From NCBI RefSeq assembly GCF_004365355.1, contig NZ_SODP01000001.1:310001-374000 (forward strand): a DNA stretch of 64,000 bases, written 5' to 3'. The DNA is from Kribbella pratensis. GTDB taxonomy: Bacteria > Actinomycetota > Actinomycetes > Propionibacteriales > Kribbellaceae. A program made the translations under genes and the position numbers. The notes beneath the pieces were generated by a model. It saw only the letters and a list, made by a program, of their open reading frames with translations, was not told where the DNA came from and made no database searches. This document shows, piece by piece, positions 25,307 to 32,573 of the stretch (positions within the stretch are counted from its first letter, which is position 1; every line of letters begins with the position of its first letter).

Positions 25307-26305
25307 ATGCCGGACCGCCAAACCGCAGTCGCCACCCGCCAACCGCCGTCGCGCAGCAACGCGAGCCGACGCAAGAAGGGCGGTCGATGGCGTCGCGGCT
25401 GGTTCATCGCGGCGCTGGCGATCCTGTCCGCGCTGACACTGATCTTCCATCGTTACGTTCCGAACTCGATCGGCAACCTCGGCAGCCTGCTCGACACGTT
25501 CCTGCCGTGGGTCGGCCTGGCCGTGCCGATCCTCGCCGTCGCGGCTCTGGTTCGGCGTTCCGCGACCGCAGGCGTCGCCCTGCTCGTCCCCGCGCTCGTC
25601 TGGGGCGTGATGTTCGGTGACCTGCTGCTCCCGGGCAAGGGCTCGGGCGGCGCGTACGACCTGCGCGTGCTCACGCACAACGTCGACGCCGCCAACCCGG
25701 ACCCGAAGGCGACCGCGAACGACCTGCTCGGCGCCGGCGCGGACGTGATGGCGCTGGAGGAGATCACCCCGTCCGACCTCAAGGTCTACAAGGCCGCGTT
25801 CGCCGCGAAGTACCCGTACCAGGTGTCCCGCGACACCGTCGCCCTCTGGTCGAAGTACCCGCTGGTGGAGACCAAGTCGGTCGACGTCGGGTTCGCGTGG
25901 ACCCGCGCCTTCCGCGCCGAGGTCAGCACGCCGGAGGGCAAGGTCGCAGTGTACGTCGCTCATCTCGCCTCCGTGCGCGTCGGCACCAGCGGCTTCACGT
26001 CGGATCAGCGCAACGACACGATCAAGGCGCTCGGCCGGCAGATCGCCGACGAGAAACTGGCCGGCGTGATCGTGATGGGCGACTTCAACGGCACGGCGAA
26101 CGACCGCAGCCTCGCCCCGCTGACCTCCGGACTGCGCTCGGCGCAGGGAGCGGCCGGCACCGGGTTCGGCTTCACCTGGCCGTCGAAGTTCCCGATGGCG
26201 CGGATCGACCACATCCTCGTGCGCGGCGTCACACCCACCAAAGCCTGGGTGATGAAGCCCACAGGCAGCGACCACCGCCCAGTCGTCGCCGAGCTACGAA
26301 TCTGA
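25307..26305 (+). CDS. VanJ-like membrane-anchored endonuclease/exonuclease/phosphatase-fold protein
   Basis: The 332-residue protein has an Arg/Lys-rich start, three membrane segments (about residues 35-110) and an extracytoplasmic EEP domain. The EEP motifs are THNVDAANPD, MALEEITPSD, VIVMGDFNGTAND, RIDHILV and GSDHRPVVAEL, so the metal and catalytic residues (N, E, D, N, D, H) are in place. This layout is that of Streptomyces VanJ, which acts on undecaprenyl pyrophosphate and lowers teicoplanin sensitivity. The ATG at 25307 is chosen over a TTG far upstream. It is convergent with the response-regulator gene and overlaps it by 12 nt. Confidence 0.8.
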   Translation: MPDRQTAVATRQPPSRSNASRRKKGGRWRRGWFIAALAILSALTLIFHRYVPNSIGNLGSLLDTFLPWVGLAVPILAVAALVRRSATAGVALLVPALVWGVMFGDLLLPGKGSGGAYDLRVLTHNVDAANPDPKATANDLLGAGADVMALEEITPSDLKVYKAAFAAKYPYQVSRDTVALWSKYPLVETKSVDVGFAWTRAFRAEVSTPEGKVAVYVAHLASVRVGTSGFTSDQRNDTIKALGRQIADEKLAGVIVMGDFNGTANDRSLAPLTSGLRSAQGAAGTGFGFTWPSKFPMARIDHILVRGVTPTKAWVMKPTGSDHRPVVAELRI

Positions 26306-26935
26306 CGCGATTCCTTTCCGGTAGGCATACCGGACCGCCTCCGCGCGGTGCCGGGCGCCGATCTTCGCGAACGTGTTGTTGATGTGCGTCTTCACGGTCG
26401 CCTCGCTGATGAACAGCTTCCCGGCGATCTCCGGGTTGCTCAGTCCGCGCGCGATCAACCGCAATACTTCGGTCTCGCGCGCGGTCAGCCCGTCGCTGCC
26501 GGACGACTCGGGTGCGAGCCCGGCGATCAAACGCTTGGACACCTCGGGATCGAACGTGGACTGCCCGGCCGCGGTCGACCGCAGCGCGGCGCCGATCTCG
26601 GCACGGCCCGCGTCCTTCGTCAGGTAGCCGCGCGCTCCGGCACGCAGGGCGTTCGCGATCGACGCATCATCGGCGTACGTCGTCAGCACCAGGACGGCGA
26701 CGTCCGGGAAGTCGGCCGTGATCCGCGCCGTCGCCTGCGTGCCGTCGAGGACCGGCATCCGCAGATCCATCAGCACCACGTCAACGTTGCCTCCAGCAAC
26801 CAGCTCGACGGCTTCGGCACCGTTCGCGGCAGCGCCGACGACGTCGACACCGTCAATCAGCCCGAGCAGCGCCACCAGACCTTCACGCACGACCTGCTGG
26901 TCGTCGGCCACCACCACGCGGATCGCATCACTCAT
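26294..26935 (-). CDS. NarL/FixJ-type response regulator
   Basis: The 213-residue protein has a receiver domain with acidic pocket D11-D12, phospho-acceptor D57 (VVLMDLRMPVLDG), T/S near 85 and K107 (YLTKDAG). A LuxR-type HTH follows at about 148-205 (LTARETEVLRLIARGLSN, SEATVKTHINNTFAKIG). It is encoded downstream of its histidine kinase with an 8-nt overlap. The 3' end overlaps the convergent VanJ-like gene, so antisense transcription is likely. Target genes are not evident. Confidence 0.93.
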   Translation of the reverse strand: MSDAIRVVVADDQQVVREGLVALLGLIDGVDVVGAAANGAEAVELVAGGNVDVVLMDLRMPVLDGTQATARITADFPDVAVLVLTTYADDASIANALRAGARGYLTKDAGRAEIGAALRSTAAGQSTFDPEVSKRLIAGLAPESSGSDGLTARETEVLRLIARGLSNPEIAGKLFISEATVKTHINNTFAKIGARHRAEAVRYAYRKGIASDS

Positions 26936-28055
26936 TCGGCACCTCCGCGACCACCAGCCAGTCGTCCCCGTCCGGACCCGCCGTCAGCGTCCCACCGACC
27001 AGGGCCAGCCGCTCGCGCATCCCGGCGAGCCCGAACCCCTCGCCGGTTGTCGCTCCCTTGTTCCGCACGGACAGGCGCACACCCTCGGAGTAAGCCAGCT
27101 GCAGCTCGATCGGCTGACCGGGCGCGTGCCGAGCCGCATTCGTCAGCGCCTCCCGAGCAGCGCCGAGCAAGGCAACAGTCACCCCGGAATCGGCCCGCAC
27201 GACCGTCCCGGTCACGCTCAGCCGCACCGCCGTACCGTGGTCGTTCTCATGCTGTTCGGCCAGCGCCGCGACTGCTTCCGCCAGGTCCGGCACCGAATCG
27301 GCCCGCAGCGCAGCTACCGCGTTGCGAGCCTCCGTCAGCCCTTGTACGGCGAGCCGCCGCGACCGGCGTACCCGCTCCAACGCGCCCTCGGTATCATCGC
27401 GCTCGTCGAGCAGCGCCTCGGCCACCTCGAGCTGAACGCTCAACGCACCCAACGAGTGCGCGAGTACGTCGTGCAGCTCACGCGCGATCCGCCCGCGTTC
27501 CTCGAGCGCGGCAGCCCGGGCGTGCTCGCTCTGCGCCAGTCGGGTCTGCTCCAGCAACTGCTCGGTCTGCCGGGCCTGCACCTCGTACTGCCGCCGATTC
27601 AACCCGAACGCGACGAGTACGGCGGTCCACAGCAACTGGGTGAAATACCAAGTGTCCGGCTGGCCGAACCACCACGCCGATCCGGCGTACGCCGCCGCGA
27701 CACCGATGCCCGCAGCAACGATCGGCCGATTGCCGTGCCGTTCGAAGTCGATGACGGCAATATCCGTGATCGCGACCAGCACCAGGGCCAGCGAGTTCGA
27801 CTGCGGGTAGCCGGCGATCAGGGCGTTGGTGACTGCGACCGCGGACAGCAGCACGAGGGCGGCGTACGGACGGGACGCCATCAGCACGGAGCCGATGACG
27901 AAGACGACGAAGCTCACGGTGAGCACGACCCAGACCCACCCGTCGGCAGGGCGCGCGGTCGCCAGTACGGCGACCACGACGCCGGCGGTGAGGATCCGGC
28001 CGACCCAGCCGCTCTCGCCGTGCGGCCGGGTCGGCAGCAGCGCCTTCAGATTCAC
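26928..28055 (-). CDS. Sensor histidine kinase (NarX/DesK subfamily)
   Basis: The 375-residue protein has about five membrane segments (residues 20-150) with almost no extracellular domain, then a coiled-coil and the HisKA_3 site ARELHDVLAHSLGAL with phospho-acceptor H195. The ATPase parts are EALTNAARHAP (N box) and GFGLAGMRERLALVGG (G box). It should phosphorylate the regulator encoded next. Its start overlaps the stop of a small membrane-protein gene by 4 nt, so that protein may belong to the sensing unit. Confidence 0.92.
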   Translation of the reverse strand: MNLKALLPTRPHGESGWVGRILTAGVVVAVLATARPADGWVWVVLTVSFVVFVIGSVLMASRPYAALVLLSAVAVTNALIAGYPQSNSLALVLVAITDIAVIDFERHGNRPIVAAGIGVAAAYAGSAWWFGQPDTWYFTQLLWTAVLVAFGLNRRQYEVQARQTEQLLEQTRLAQSEHARAAALEERGRIARELHDVLAHSLGALSVQLEVAEALLDERDDTEGALERVRRSRRLAVQGLTEARNAVAALRADSVPDLAEAVAALAEQHENDHGTAVRLSVTGTVVRADSGVTVALLGAAREALTNAARHAPGQPIELQLAYSEGVRLSVRNKGATTGEGFGLAGMRERLALVGGTLTAGPDGDDWLVVAEVPNE

Positions 28056-28537
28056 CGGGTGCTGTACTCCTCTGCCTCGCGACGGGCCTTGTTCTGGATG
28101 ACCACAGACTGAGTCAACAGGTTCGCACCCATCGAGACCATCAGCGCGGGGCCACCGGACATCGAGGCGCCGAGCAGGTGCCCGACTCCTGCCAGCCCGA
28201 GCCGGACGACCAGATAGGCCACCATGATGGCGAGCCCGGGCGTCCCGAGCCGGAAGAACACCTTCCCGGCCCGCCGCTCGACCTGAGCGACCCGGCCGGA
28301 GGCAGTGCCCGCGATCAGGGCGACCGCGGCGCCGATGACCAGCAGGACGACGTCGAGGAAGCCGAGGCCGGTGTGCCGGTCGTACAACTGGTAGACCCCG
28401 GCCGCCATCAGGATCAGCGGCCCGCGCCAGACGTCGGTGTCGGAATTCTCCAGCTCGGACCAGGACATCCGCCGGGCGAGGACCAGGACGACCACGGCGA
28501 CGACGACGAGTGCGTTGGGTAACGTTCCGAAGCTCAT
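28052..28537 (-). CDS. Small polytopic membrane protein in the two-component operon (CcdC/DUF1453-like)
   Basis: The 161-residue protein has four to five membrane segments (ALVVVAVVVLVLARR, GPLILMAAGVYQLYDR, FLDVVLLVIGAAVALIAG, TPGLAIMVAYLVVRLG, GGPALMVSMGANLLTQSVV). The layout resembles CcdC/DUF1453 proteins, with low certainty. I chose the ATG at 28535-28537 (MSFGTLPN); the longer frame reaches into the divergent promoter region. It is the first gene of a three-gene operon with a kinase and a response regulator, all joined by short overlaps, and may be a sensing accessory. Confidence 0.7.
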   Translation of the reverse strand: MSFGTLPNALVVVAVVVLVLARRMSWSELENSDTDVWRGPLILMAAGVYQLYDRHTGLGFLDVVLLVIGAAVALIAGTASGRVAQVERRAGKVFFRLGTPGLAIMVAYLVVRLGLAGVGHLLGASMSGGPALMVSMGANLLTQSVVIQNKARREAEEYSTR

Positions 28538-28703
28538 GTCACGGACGGTAGGGCTGTCCGGTCTCTCCAGAGGACCGACCAAGGGTGGAGATCCGGGTGG
28601 AGAACCATCGGGCGCGGTGTCGCCGCCCGGATGATTGAAAGTAGGAGTAACCTTCCTCACCGGTAACACCACGATGCGTCACACGCGACGACACGGAGGG
28701 GCG

Positions 28704-30383
28704 ATGCTTCCGCAACAATCCATCCTGAGACTGGATGCCACGGCGATCGACTACATCATCATCGCCTTGTACTTCGTCTTCGTGCTCGGCATCGGGTACC
28801 TGGCCAGACGCGCGGTCTCGAGCAGCCTGGACTTCTTCCTGTCCGGCCGTTCGCTGCCGGCCTGGGTCACGGGCCTGGCCTTCATCTCGGCCAACCTGGG
28901 CGCGATCGAGATCATGGGCATGTCGGCGAACGGTGCGCAGTACGGCATCCCGACCGTGCACTACTTCTGGATCGGCGCGGTCCCGGCGATGCTCTTCCTC
29001 GGCGTCGTAATGATGCCGTTCTACTACGGCTCGAAGGTCCGCAGCGTCCCCGAGTTCATGCTGCGCCGGTTCGGCAAACCCGCGCACCTGGTGAACGCGA
29101 TCAGCTTCGCCCTGGCGCAGGTGCTGATCGCGGGCGTGAACCTGTTCCTGCTGGCCACCATCGTGAATGTGCTGCTCGGCTGGCCGATCTGGGTGTCGGT
29201 GATCGTTGCCGCGGCCATCGTTCTGAGCTACATCACCCTCGGTGGCCTGTCCGCCGCGATCTACAACGAGGTGCTGCAGTTCTTCGTGATCGTCGCCGCG
29301 CTGCTGCCGTTGACGCTGGTCGGCCTGCACAAGGTCGGCGGCTGGCAGGGCCTGGTCGACAAGGTGAGCGCGTCGCCGGGTGGTTCGGAGCAGATGTCCG
29401 CGTGGCCGGGCAATGCGCTGAGCGGCTTCCACAACAGCTTCCTGTCCGTGATCGGCATTGTCTTCGGCCTCGGTTTCGTGCTCTCGTTCGGCTACTGGAC
29501 GACGAACTTCACCGAGGTCCAGCGCGCGCTGGCCTCGAAGAACATGTCGGCGGCCCGGCGTACTCCGATCATCGGCTCGTTCCCGAAGATGTTCATCCCG
29601 TTCATCGTGATCATCCCCGGCATCATCGCCGCGGTGGTCGTGCCCGAGCTGGCCCAGTTCAAGGCGAACGGCAGCGGCCAGGTCGACTACAACGACGCGT
29701 TGCTGCTGCTGATGCGCGACCTGCTGCCGAACGGCATGCTCGGCCTGGCGATCACCGGTCTGCTGGCCTCGTTCATGGCCGGTATGGCGGCCAACCTGAG
29801 CTCGTTCAACACGGTCATGTCGTACGACATCATCGAGCGCTACCTGATCAAGGACCGGCCGGACGAGTTCTACTTGCAGACCGGCCGGATCGTGACGGTG
29901 GCCGGCACACTGGTCGCGATCGGAACGGCCGCGATCGCGTCCGGCTACAGCAACCTGATGGACTATCTGCAGCAGCTGTTCTCGTTCTTCAACGCGCCGC
30001 TGTTCGCCACGTTCATCCTCGGTATGTTCTGGAAGCGGATGACCGCGACGGCCGGCTGGATCGGCCTGGTCAGCGGCACGGCGACGGCGATCCTGGTCTT
30101 CGTACTGTCCGAGAACGGCGTGATCAACCTGCCGGGTCAGGGCGCCAGCTTCGTCGGCGCGGGTGCGGCCTTCGTGGTCGACATCGTGATCAGTGTGGTG
30201 GTCAGCCTGGTGACGACACCGAAGCGCGACACCGAGCTGGTCGGCCTCGTGTACTCGCTGACACCGAAACAACAGCGCACCGAGGTGGCGGTCGCGGGCG
30301 ACGGCGGCTGGTACCGCAGGCCGGTCCTGCTGGCCGGGATCTCACTCACGCTGACCATCATTCTCAACATCATCTTCGCCTGA
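28704..30383 (+). CDS. Sodium:solute symporter family transporter (SGLT-like)
   Basis: The 559-residue protein has about 14 membrane segments. SSS signatures include DFFLSGRSLPAWVTGLAFIS and GMSANGAQYGIPTVHYFW, then YNEVLQFFVIVAALLPLTLV and FMAGMAANLSSFNTVMSYDI, the Na2-site region. The substrate may be a sugar or a related polyol. The ATG at 28704 is preceded by GGAGGGG. A small membrane-protein gene follows after 13 bp, an arrangement seen with other SSS transporters. It is divergent from the two-component operon with a 166-bp shared region. Confidence 0.9.
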   Translation: MLPQQSILRLDATAIDYIIIALYFVFVLGIGYLARRAVSSSLDFFLSGRSLPAWVTGLAFISANLGAIEIMGMSANGAQYGIPTVHYFWIGAVPAMLFLGVVMMPFYYGSKVRSVPEFMLRRFGKPAHLVNAISFALAQVLIAGVNLFLLATIVNVLLGWPIWVSVIVAAAIVLSYITLGGLSAAIYNEVLQFFVIVAALLPLTLVGLHKVGGWQGLVDKVSASPGGSEQMSAWPGNALSGFHNSFLSVIGIVFGLGFVLSFGYWTTNFTEVQRALASKNMSAARRTPIIGSFPKMFIPFIVIIPGIIAAVVVPELAQFKANGSGQVDYNDALLLLMRDLLPNGMLGLAITGLLASFMAGMAANLSSFNTVMSYDIIERYLIKDRPDEFYLQTGRIVTVAGTLVAIGTAAIASGYSNLMDYLQQLFSFFNAPLFATFILGMFWKRMTATAGWIGLVSGTATAILVFVLSENGVINLPGQGASFVGAGAAFVVDIVISVVVSLVTTPKRDTELVGLVYSLTPKQQRTEVAVAGDGGWYRRPVLLAGISLTLTIILNIIFA

Positions 30384-30396
30384 GGGAGGGCTCGAG

Positions 30397-30645
30397 ATGG
30401 CAGACAAGAAGAAGGCCGGTGCCTTCGACATCCGGATCGTGATCGCGGCCCTGATCGGCATCTACGGAGTGGTGCTGACGATCCTCGGCATCGTCGAGAA
30501 GCAGCAGGAGATCGACAAGGCTGCCGGCATCAACATCAACCTCTGGGGCGGCATCGCGATGCTCGTGTTCACCGCCCTGTTCGTCCTCTGGGCCCGGCTG
30601 CGGCCGATTGCCGTACCGGTCGAGGAAGACGGGACCGGGGAGTAG
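30397..30645 (+). CDS. Small two-TM membrane protein paired with the SSS transporter
   Basis: The 82-residue protein has a Lys-rich start and two membrane segments (IVIAALIGIYGVVLTILGIV and LWGGIAMLVFTALFVLWARL), with an acidic C-terminus. It starts 13 bp after the symporter gene and ends in front of a strong hairpin. Its size and place suggest an accessory subunit of the symporter. No conserved family can be named. Confidence 0.75.
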   Translation: MADKKKAGAFDIRIVIAALIGIYGVVLTILGIVEKQQEIDKAAGININLWGGIAMLVFTALFVLWARLRPIAVPVEEDGTGE

Positions 30646-30670
30646 CCGGCCGGGGCTGCATGTCCGTTTG

Positions 30671-30720
30671 ACGAACATCGGCGTCCGGGCGGGTCCTCCC
30701 GTCCGGACGCCGCCGTTCGT
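30671..30720 (+). terminator. Long hairpin between the symporter pair and the dioxygenase gene
   Basis: A 14-bp stem (30680-30693 with 30698-30711, one G.U) closes a TCCT loop. After a 3-by-3 internal loop it continues as ACGAAC (30671-30676) with GTTCGT (30715-30720). It starts 25 bp after the small membrane-protein stop and ends 34 bp before the next start. It is probably a terminator, although a hairpin this close to the next promoter could also regulate it. Confidence 0.65.
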
Positions 30721-30754
30721 AGGCTCGAAGTACCCGATCAGGAGGAACTTCGAG

Positions 30755-31522
30755 ATGACGATCACTTCTGACAGGCCCGACCTGTCGACCGCGGCACAGC
30801 AGTACGCCGAGCAAGGCTTCGTACTGGTGAAAGGTCTGCTCAGCAAGGAAGAAGCGGCGTACTACCGGCAGCGCAGCCATGACCTGCTGGCGCAGCTGAA
30901 CCGGTCCGACGACCCCACCTGGGGAGCCGCCCGGGGAATGACCGAGGCGCCGACGAAGCTGCAGCACCTGCACGACGCGCAGTTCTACGACGCGGCGTTC
31001 TCGAAGCTGCTGGTGGACCCGCGGTTCACCGACGTGGCCGCTGCGGTGATGGGTGTGGACAACGTGCAGCTGCACCACACCAAGCTGTTCGTGAAGCCGC
31101 CGGAGAACGGTTCGCCGTTCCCGCTGCACCAGGACCACCCGTTCTTCCCGCACACGCACCACCGGGTCGGGGCGGCGATCTTCCACTTCGACGACGCACC
31201 GGTCGAGAAGGGCTGCGTGCGGGTCATTCCCGGCAGCCACAAGTCCGGTCCGCGGGAGCATGAGGCAGAAGGGTCGTACCACCTTCTCGAGCCTGCCTTC
31301 GAGGAGGCGACGCCGCAGCCGGCCGAGGCGGGCGACGTACTGTTCTTCACCTATCTGACCGTGCACGGGTCCGGGGTGAACGTGAGCGGCGAGGCGCGGA
31401 CCACCTGGTTGATCCAGTACCGCGACCCGGCGGACCCGCCGATGGTCAAGACCCACGACTGGTCGCTCGGTCAGGGCATGATGCTGCGAGGAGTCGACCC
31501 CACCGGCAGGAGCGCTGTTTGA
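30755..31522 (+). CDS. Phytanoyl-CoA dioxygenase (PhyH) family oxygenase
   Basis: The 255-residue protein is a cupin-type Fe(II)/2-oxoglutarate oxygenase. Fe ligands are H125 and D127 (LHQDHPFFPH) and distal H204 (LTVHGSG); an Arg for oxoglutarate follows in TTWLIQYRDP. The N-terminal part reads QGFVLVKGLLSKEEAAYYRQ. Family substrates are diverse and this one is not readable. The ATG at 30755 follows AGGAGG 9 nt upstream. The stop overlaps the TTG of an AraC regulator by 4 nt, so the two are coupled. Confidence 0.87.
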   Translation: MTITSDRPDLSTAAQQYAEQGFVLVKGLLSKEEAAYYRQRSHDLLAQLNRSDDPTWGAARGMTEAPTKLQHLHDAQFYDAAFSKLLVDPRFTDVAAAVMGVDNVQLHHTKLFVKPPENGSPFPLHQDHPFFPHTHHRVGAAIFHFDDAPVEKGCVRVIPGSHKSGPREHEAEGSYHLLEPAFEEATPQPAEAGDVLFFTYLTVHGSGVNVSGEARTTWLIQYRDPADPPMVKTHDWSLGQGMMLRGVDPTGRSAV

Positions 31523-32409
31523 GTCTTGCGTCCGTCGCAGCGGCGGATCGGTTCGTCGACCTCGCGGGACTACTGGAGTCCTGCGAGGTCGACGGCTTCC
31601 ACGCGGACTTCCTCAGCTGGGGTCACTACCGGCCGGAGTACTGGCGCAACTACTGGCACACCCACTCCTTCCACGAGGTCTGCCTCGCGTACTCCGGCGA
31701 GGGTCGCTTCAACTCCGGCTCTGCCTTGTACGACGTCACGCCGGGCTCGGTGTTCCTGGCCCGCCCCGGCGACGTACACGAGATCGAGTCGTCGCACTCG
31801 TCCCCGCTGGGCATCGCCTTCTGGGGCTTCACCTTCCGCCCGGGATCGTTGGAGCCTGGCTGGTGGTCAGGTCTGACGCGCGCGGACGGTCCAGTGATGT
31901 CGGACCGCGTTGGCTCGCTGCCGGAACTCATCAGTGCACTGTCCGCCGAGGCTGCTGCACCAGTCTCCGGCTACAGCACCGTCCTGGCGTCTCTGGGAGC
32001 CGCTTTGGTGATGGAGACCGCGAGAGCGTTCGCGCTGGACGACGACCTAGCTGTGGAACCGGTCCGCCGCGACCGTGGCCCCATGGTGGTGGAGGCGATG
32101 CAGCGTCACCTGCGCGACAACCTGTCCCGGCCTATTACCGTCAGGGACGTCGCCGCGGCCGCACATCTCTCCGAGCGCCACGCGGAGCGCCTCTTCCAGC
32201 AACAGACCGGCGCCTCGATCATGTCCACTCTGCGCCGCCTGCGCCTGGAACTGGCCGCCCAGCTCTTGCTCGACCCCGCGGTCACCGTGACCGAAGTAGC
32301 ACGTGCCTGCGGCTACTCCGACGTACGTCCGTTCTCCACCGCGTTCCGCCGCCACTACGGCCGCACTCCAGGCGACCATCGCCGTACCGGCGGCACCGAA
32401 TTCATCTGA
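31519..32409 (+). CDS. AraC-family transcriptional regulator with cupin sensor domain
   Basis: The 296-residue protein has an N-terminal cupin (HTHSFHEVCLAYSGEGRF, TPGSVFLARPGDVHEIES) and a C-terminal pair of helix-turn-helix motifs (ITVRDVAAAAHLSERHAERL; VTEVARACGYSDVRPFSTAF). The start is probably the TTG at 31519 (codons for MSLASVAAADRF), with AGGAG at 31508-31512 and a TTGA overlap with the dioxygenase stop. It most likely controls the dioxygenase and perhaps the symporter upstream in response to a small molecule. Confidence 0.85.
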   Translation: MSLASVAAADRFVDLAGLLESCEVDGFHADFLSWGHYRPEYWRNYWHTHSFHEVCLAYSGEGRFNSGSALYDVTPGSVFLARPGDVHEIESSHSSPLGIAFWGFTFRPGSLEPGWWSGLTRADGPVMSDRVGSLPELISALSAEAAAPVSGYSTVLASLGAALVMETARAFALDDDLAVEPVRRDRGPMVVEAMQRHLRDNLSRPITVRDVAAAAHLSERHAERLFQQQTGASIMSTLRRLRLELAAQLLLDPAVTVTEVARACGYSDVRPFSTAFRRHYGRTPGDHRRTGGTEFI

Positions 32410-32420
32410 TGCGGCAGTGC

Positions 32421-32426
32421 TATCCT
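32421..32426 (+). promoter_or_regulatory. -10 box (TATCCT) of the leuS leader transcript
   Basis: TATCCT lies 6 nt before the ATG of a Leu-rich leader peptide. The distance suggests that transcription starts at or next to the ATG, giving a leaderless leader peptide, a common actinobacterial form. No clear -35 box is seen. Confidence 0.6.
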
Positions 32427-32432
32427 GGCACC

Positions 32433-32459
32433 ATGCGAGTGAGCCTGCTCCTTAGTTAG
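32433..32459 (+). CDS. Leucine-rich leader peptide (MRVSLLLS) of the leuS attenuator
   Basis: An ATG begins an eight-codon reading frame with three consecutive leucine codons (CTG CTC CTT, 32445-32453), then AGT and TAG. It directly precedes a hairpin and an intrinsic terminator in front of leuS. By analogy with ribosome-mediated attenuation, stalling at the Leu codons when charged tRNA-Leu is scarce would allow read-through into leuS. Confidence 0.78.
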   Translation: MRVSLLLS

Positions 32460-32510
32460 CCGTACTGGCGCGGTCAGTACGGCATCCCCTCCTGCGTGAG
32501 GGGCTTTTTT
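32459..32510 (+). terminator. leuS attenuator: pause hairpin and intrinsic terminator
   Basis: A perfect 9-bp hairpin (GCCGTACTG 32459-32467 with CAGTACGGC 32475-32483) starts at the last base of the leader stop codon. A terminator follows: CCCCTC (32486-32491), GAGGGG (32498-32503) and T6 (32505-32510). A stalled ribosome on the Leu codons would cover the left arm of the first hairpin. I found no strong antiterminator pairing by eye (best: CGCGG 32469-32473 with CCTGCG, one bulge). Confidence 0.78.
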
Positions 32511-32573
32511 ATGTCTCGGGTGCCGTCTGGCACATTAAGGCTCAACAAAACACACGAAGTATGGAGTAGGACC

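Noticed and set aside
28539-30272. 577-codon open frame antisense to the symporter gene
   Set aside because: Composition is Asp/Arg/Gln/His-rich, typical of antisense frames in G+C-rich genes; the plus strand encodes a clear membrane transporter.
32496-32573. Start of leuS at 32496
   Set aside because: It lies inside the loop of the intrinsic terminator and would translate the attenuator.
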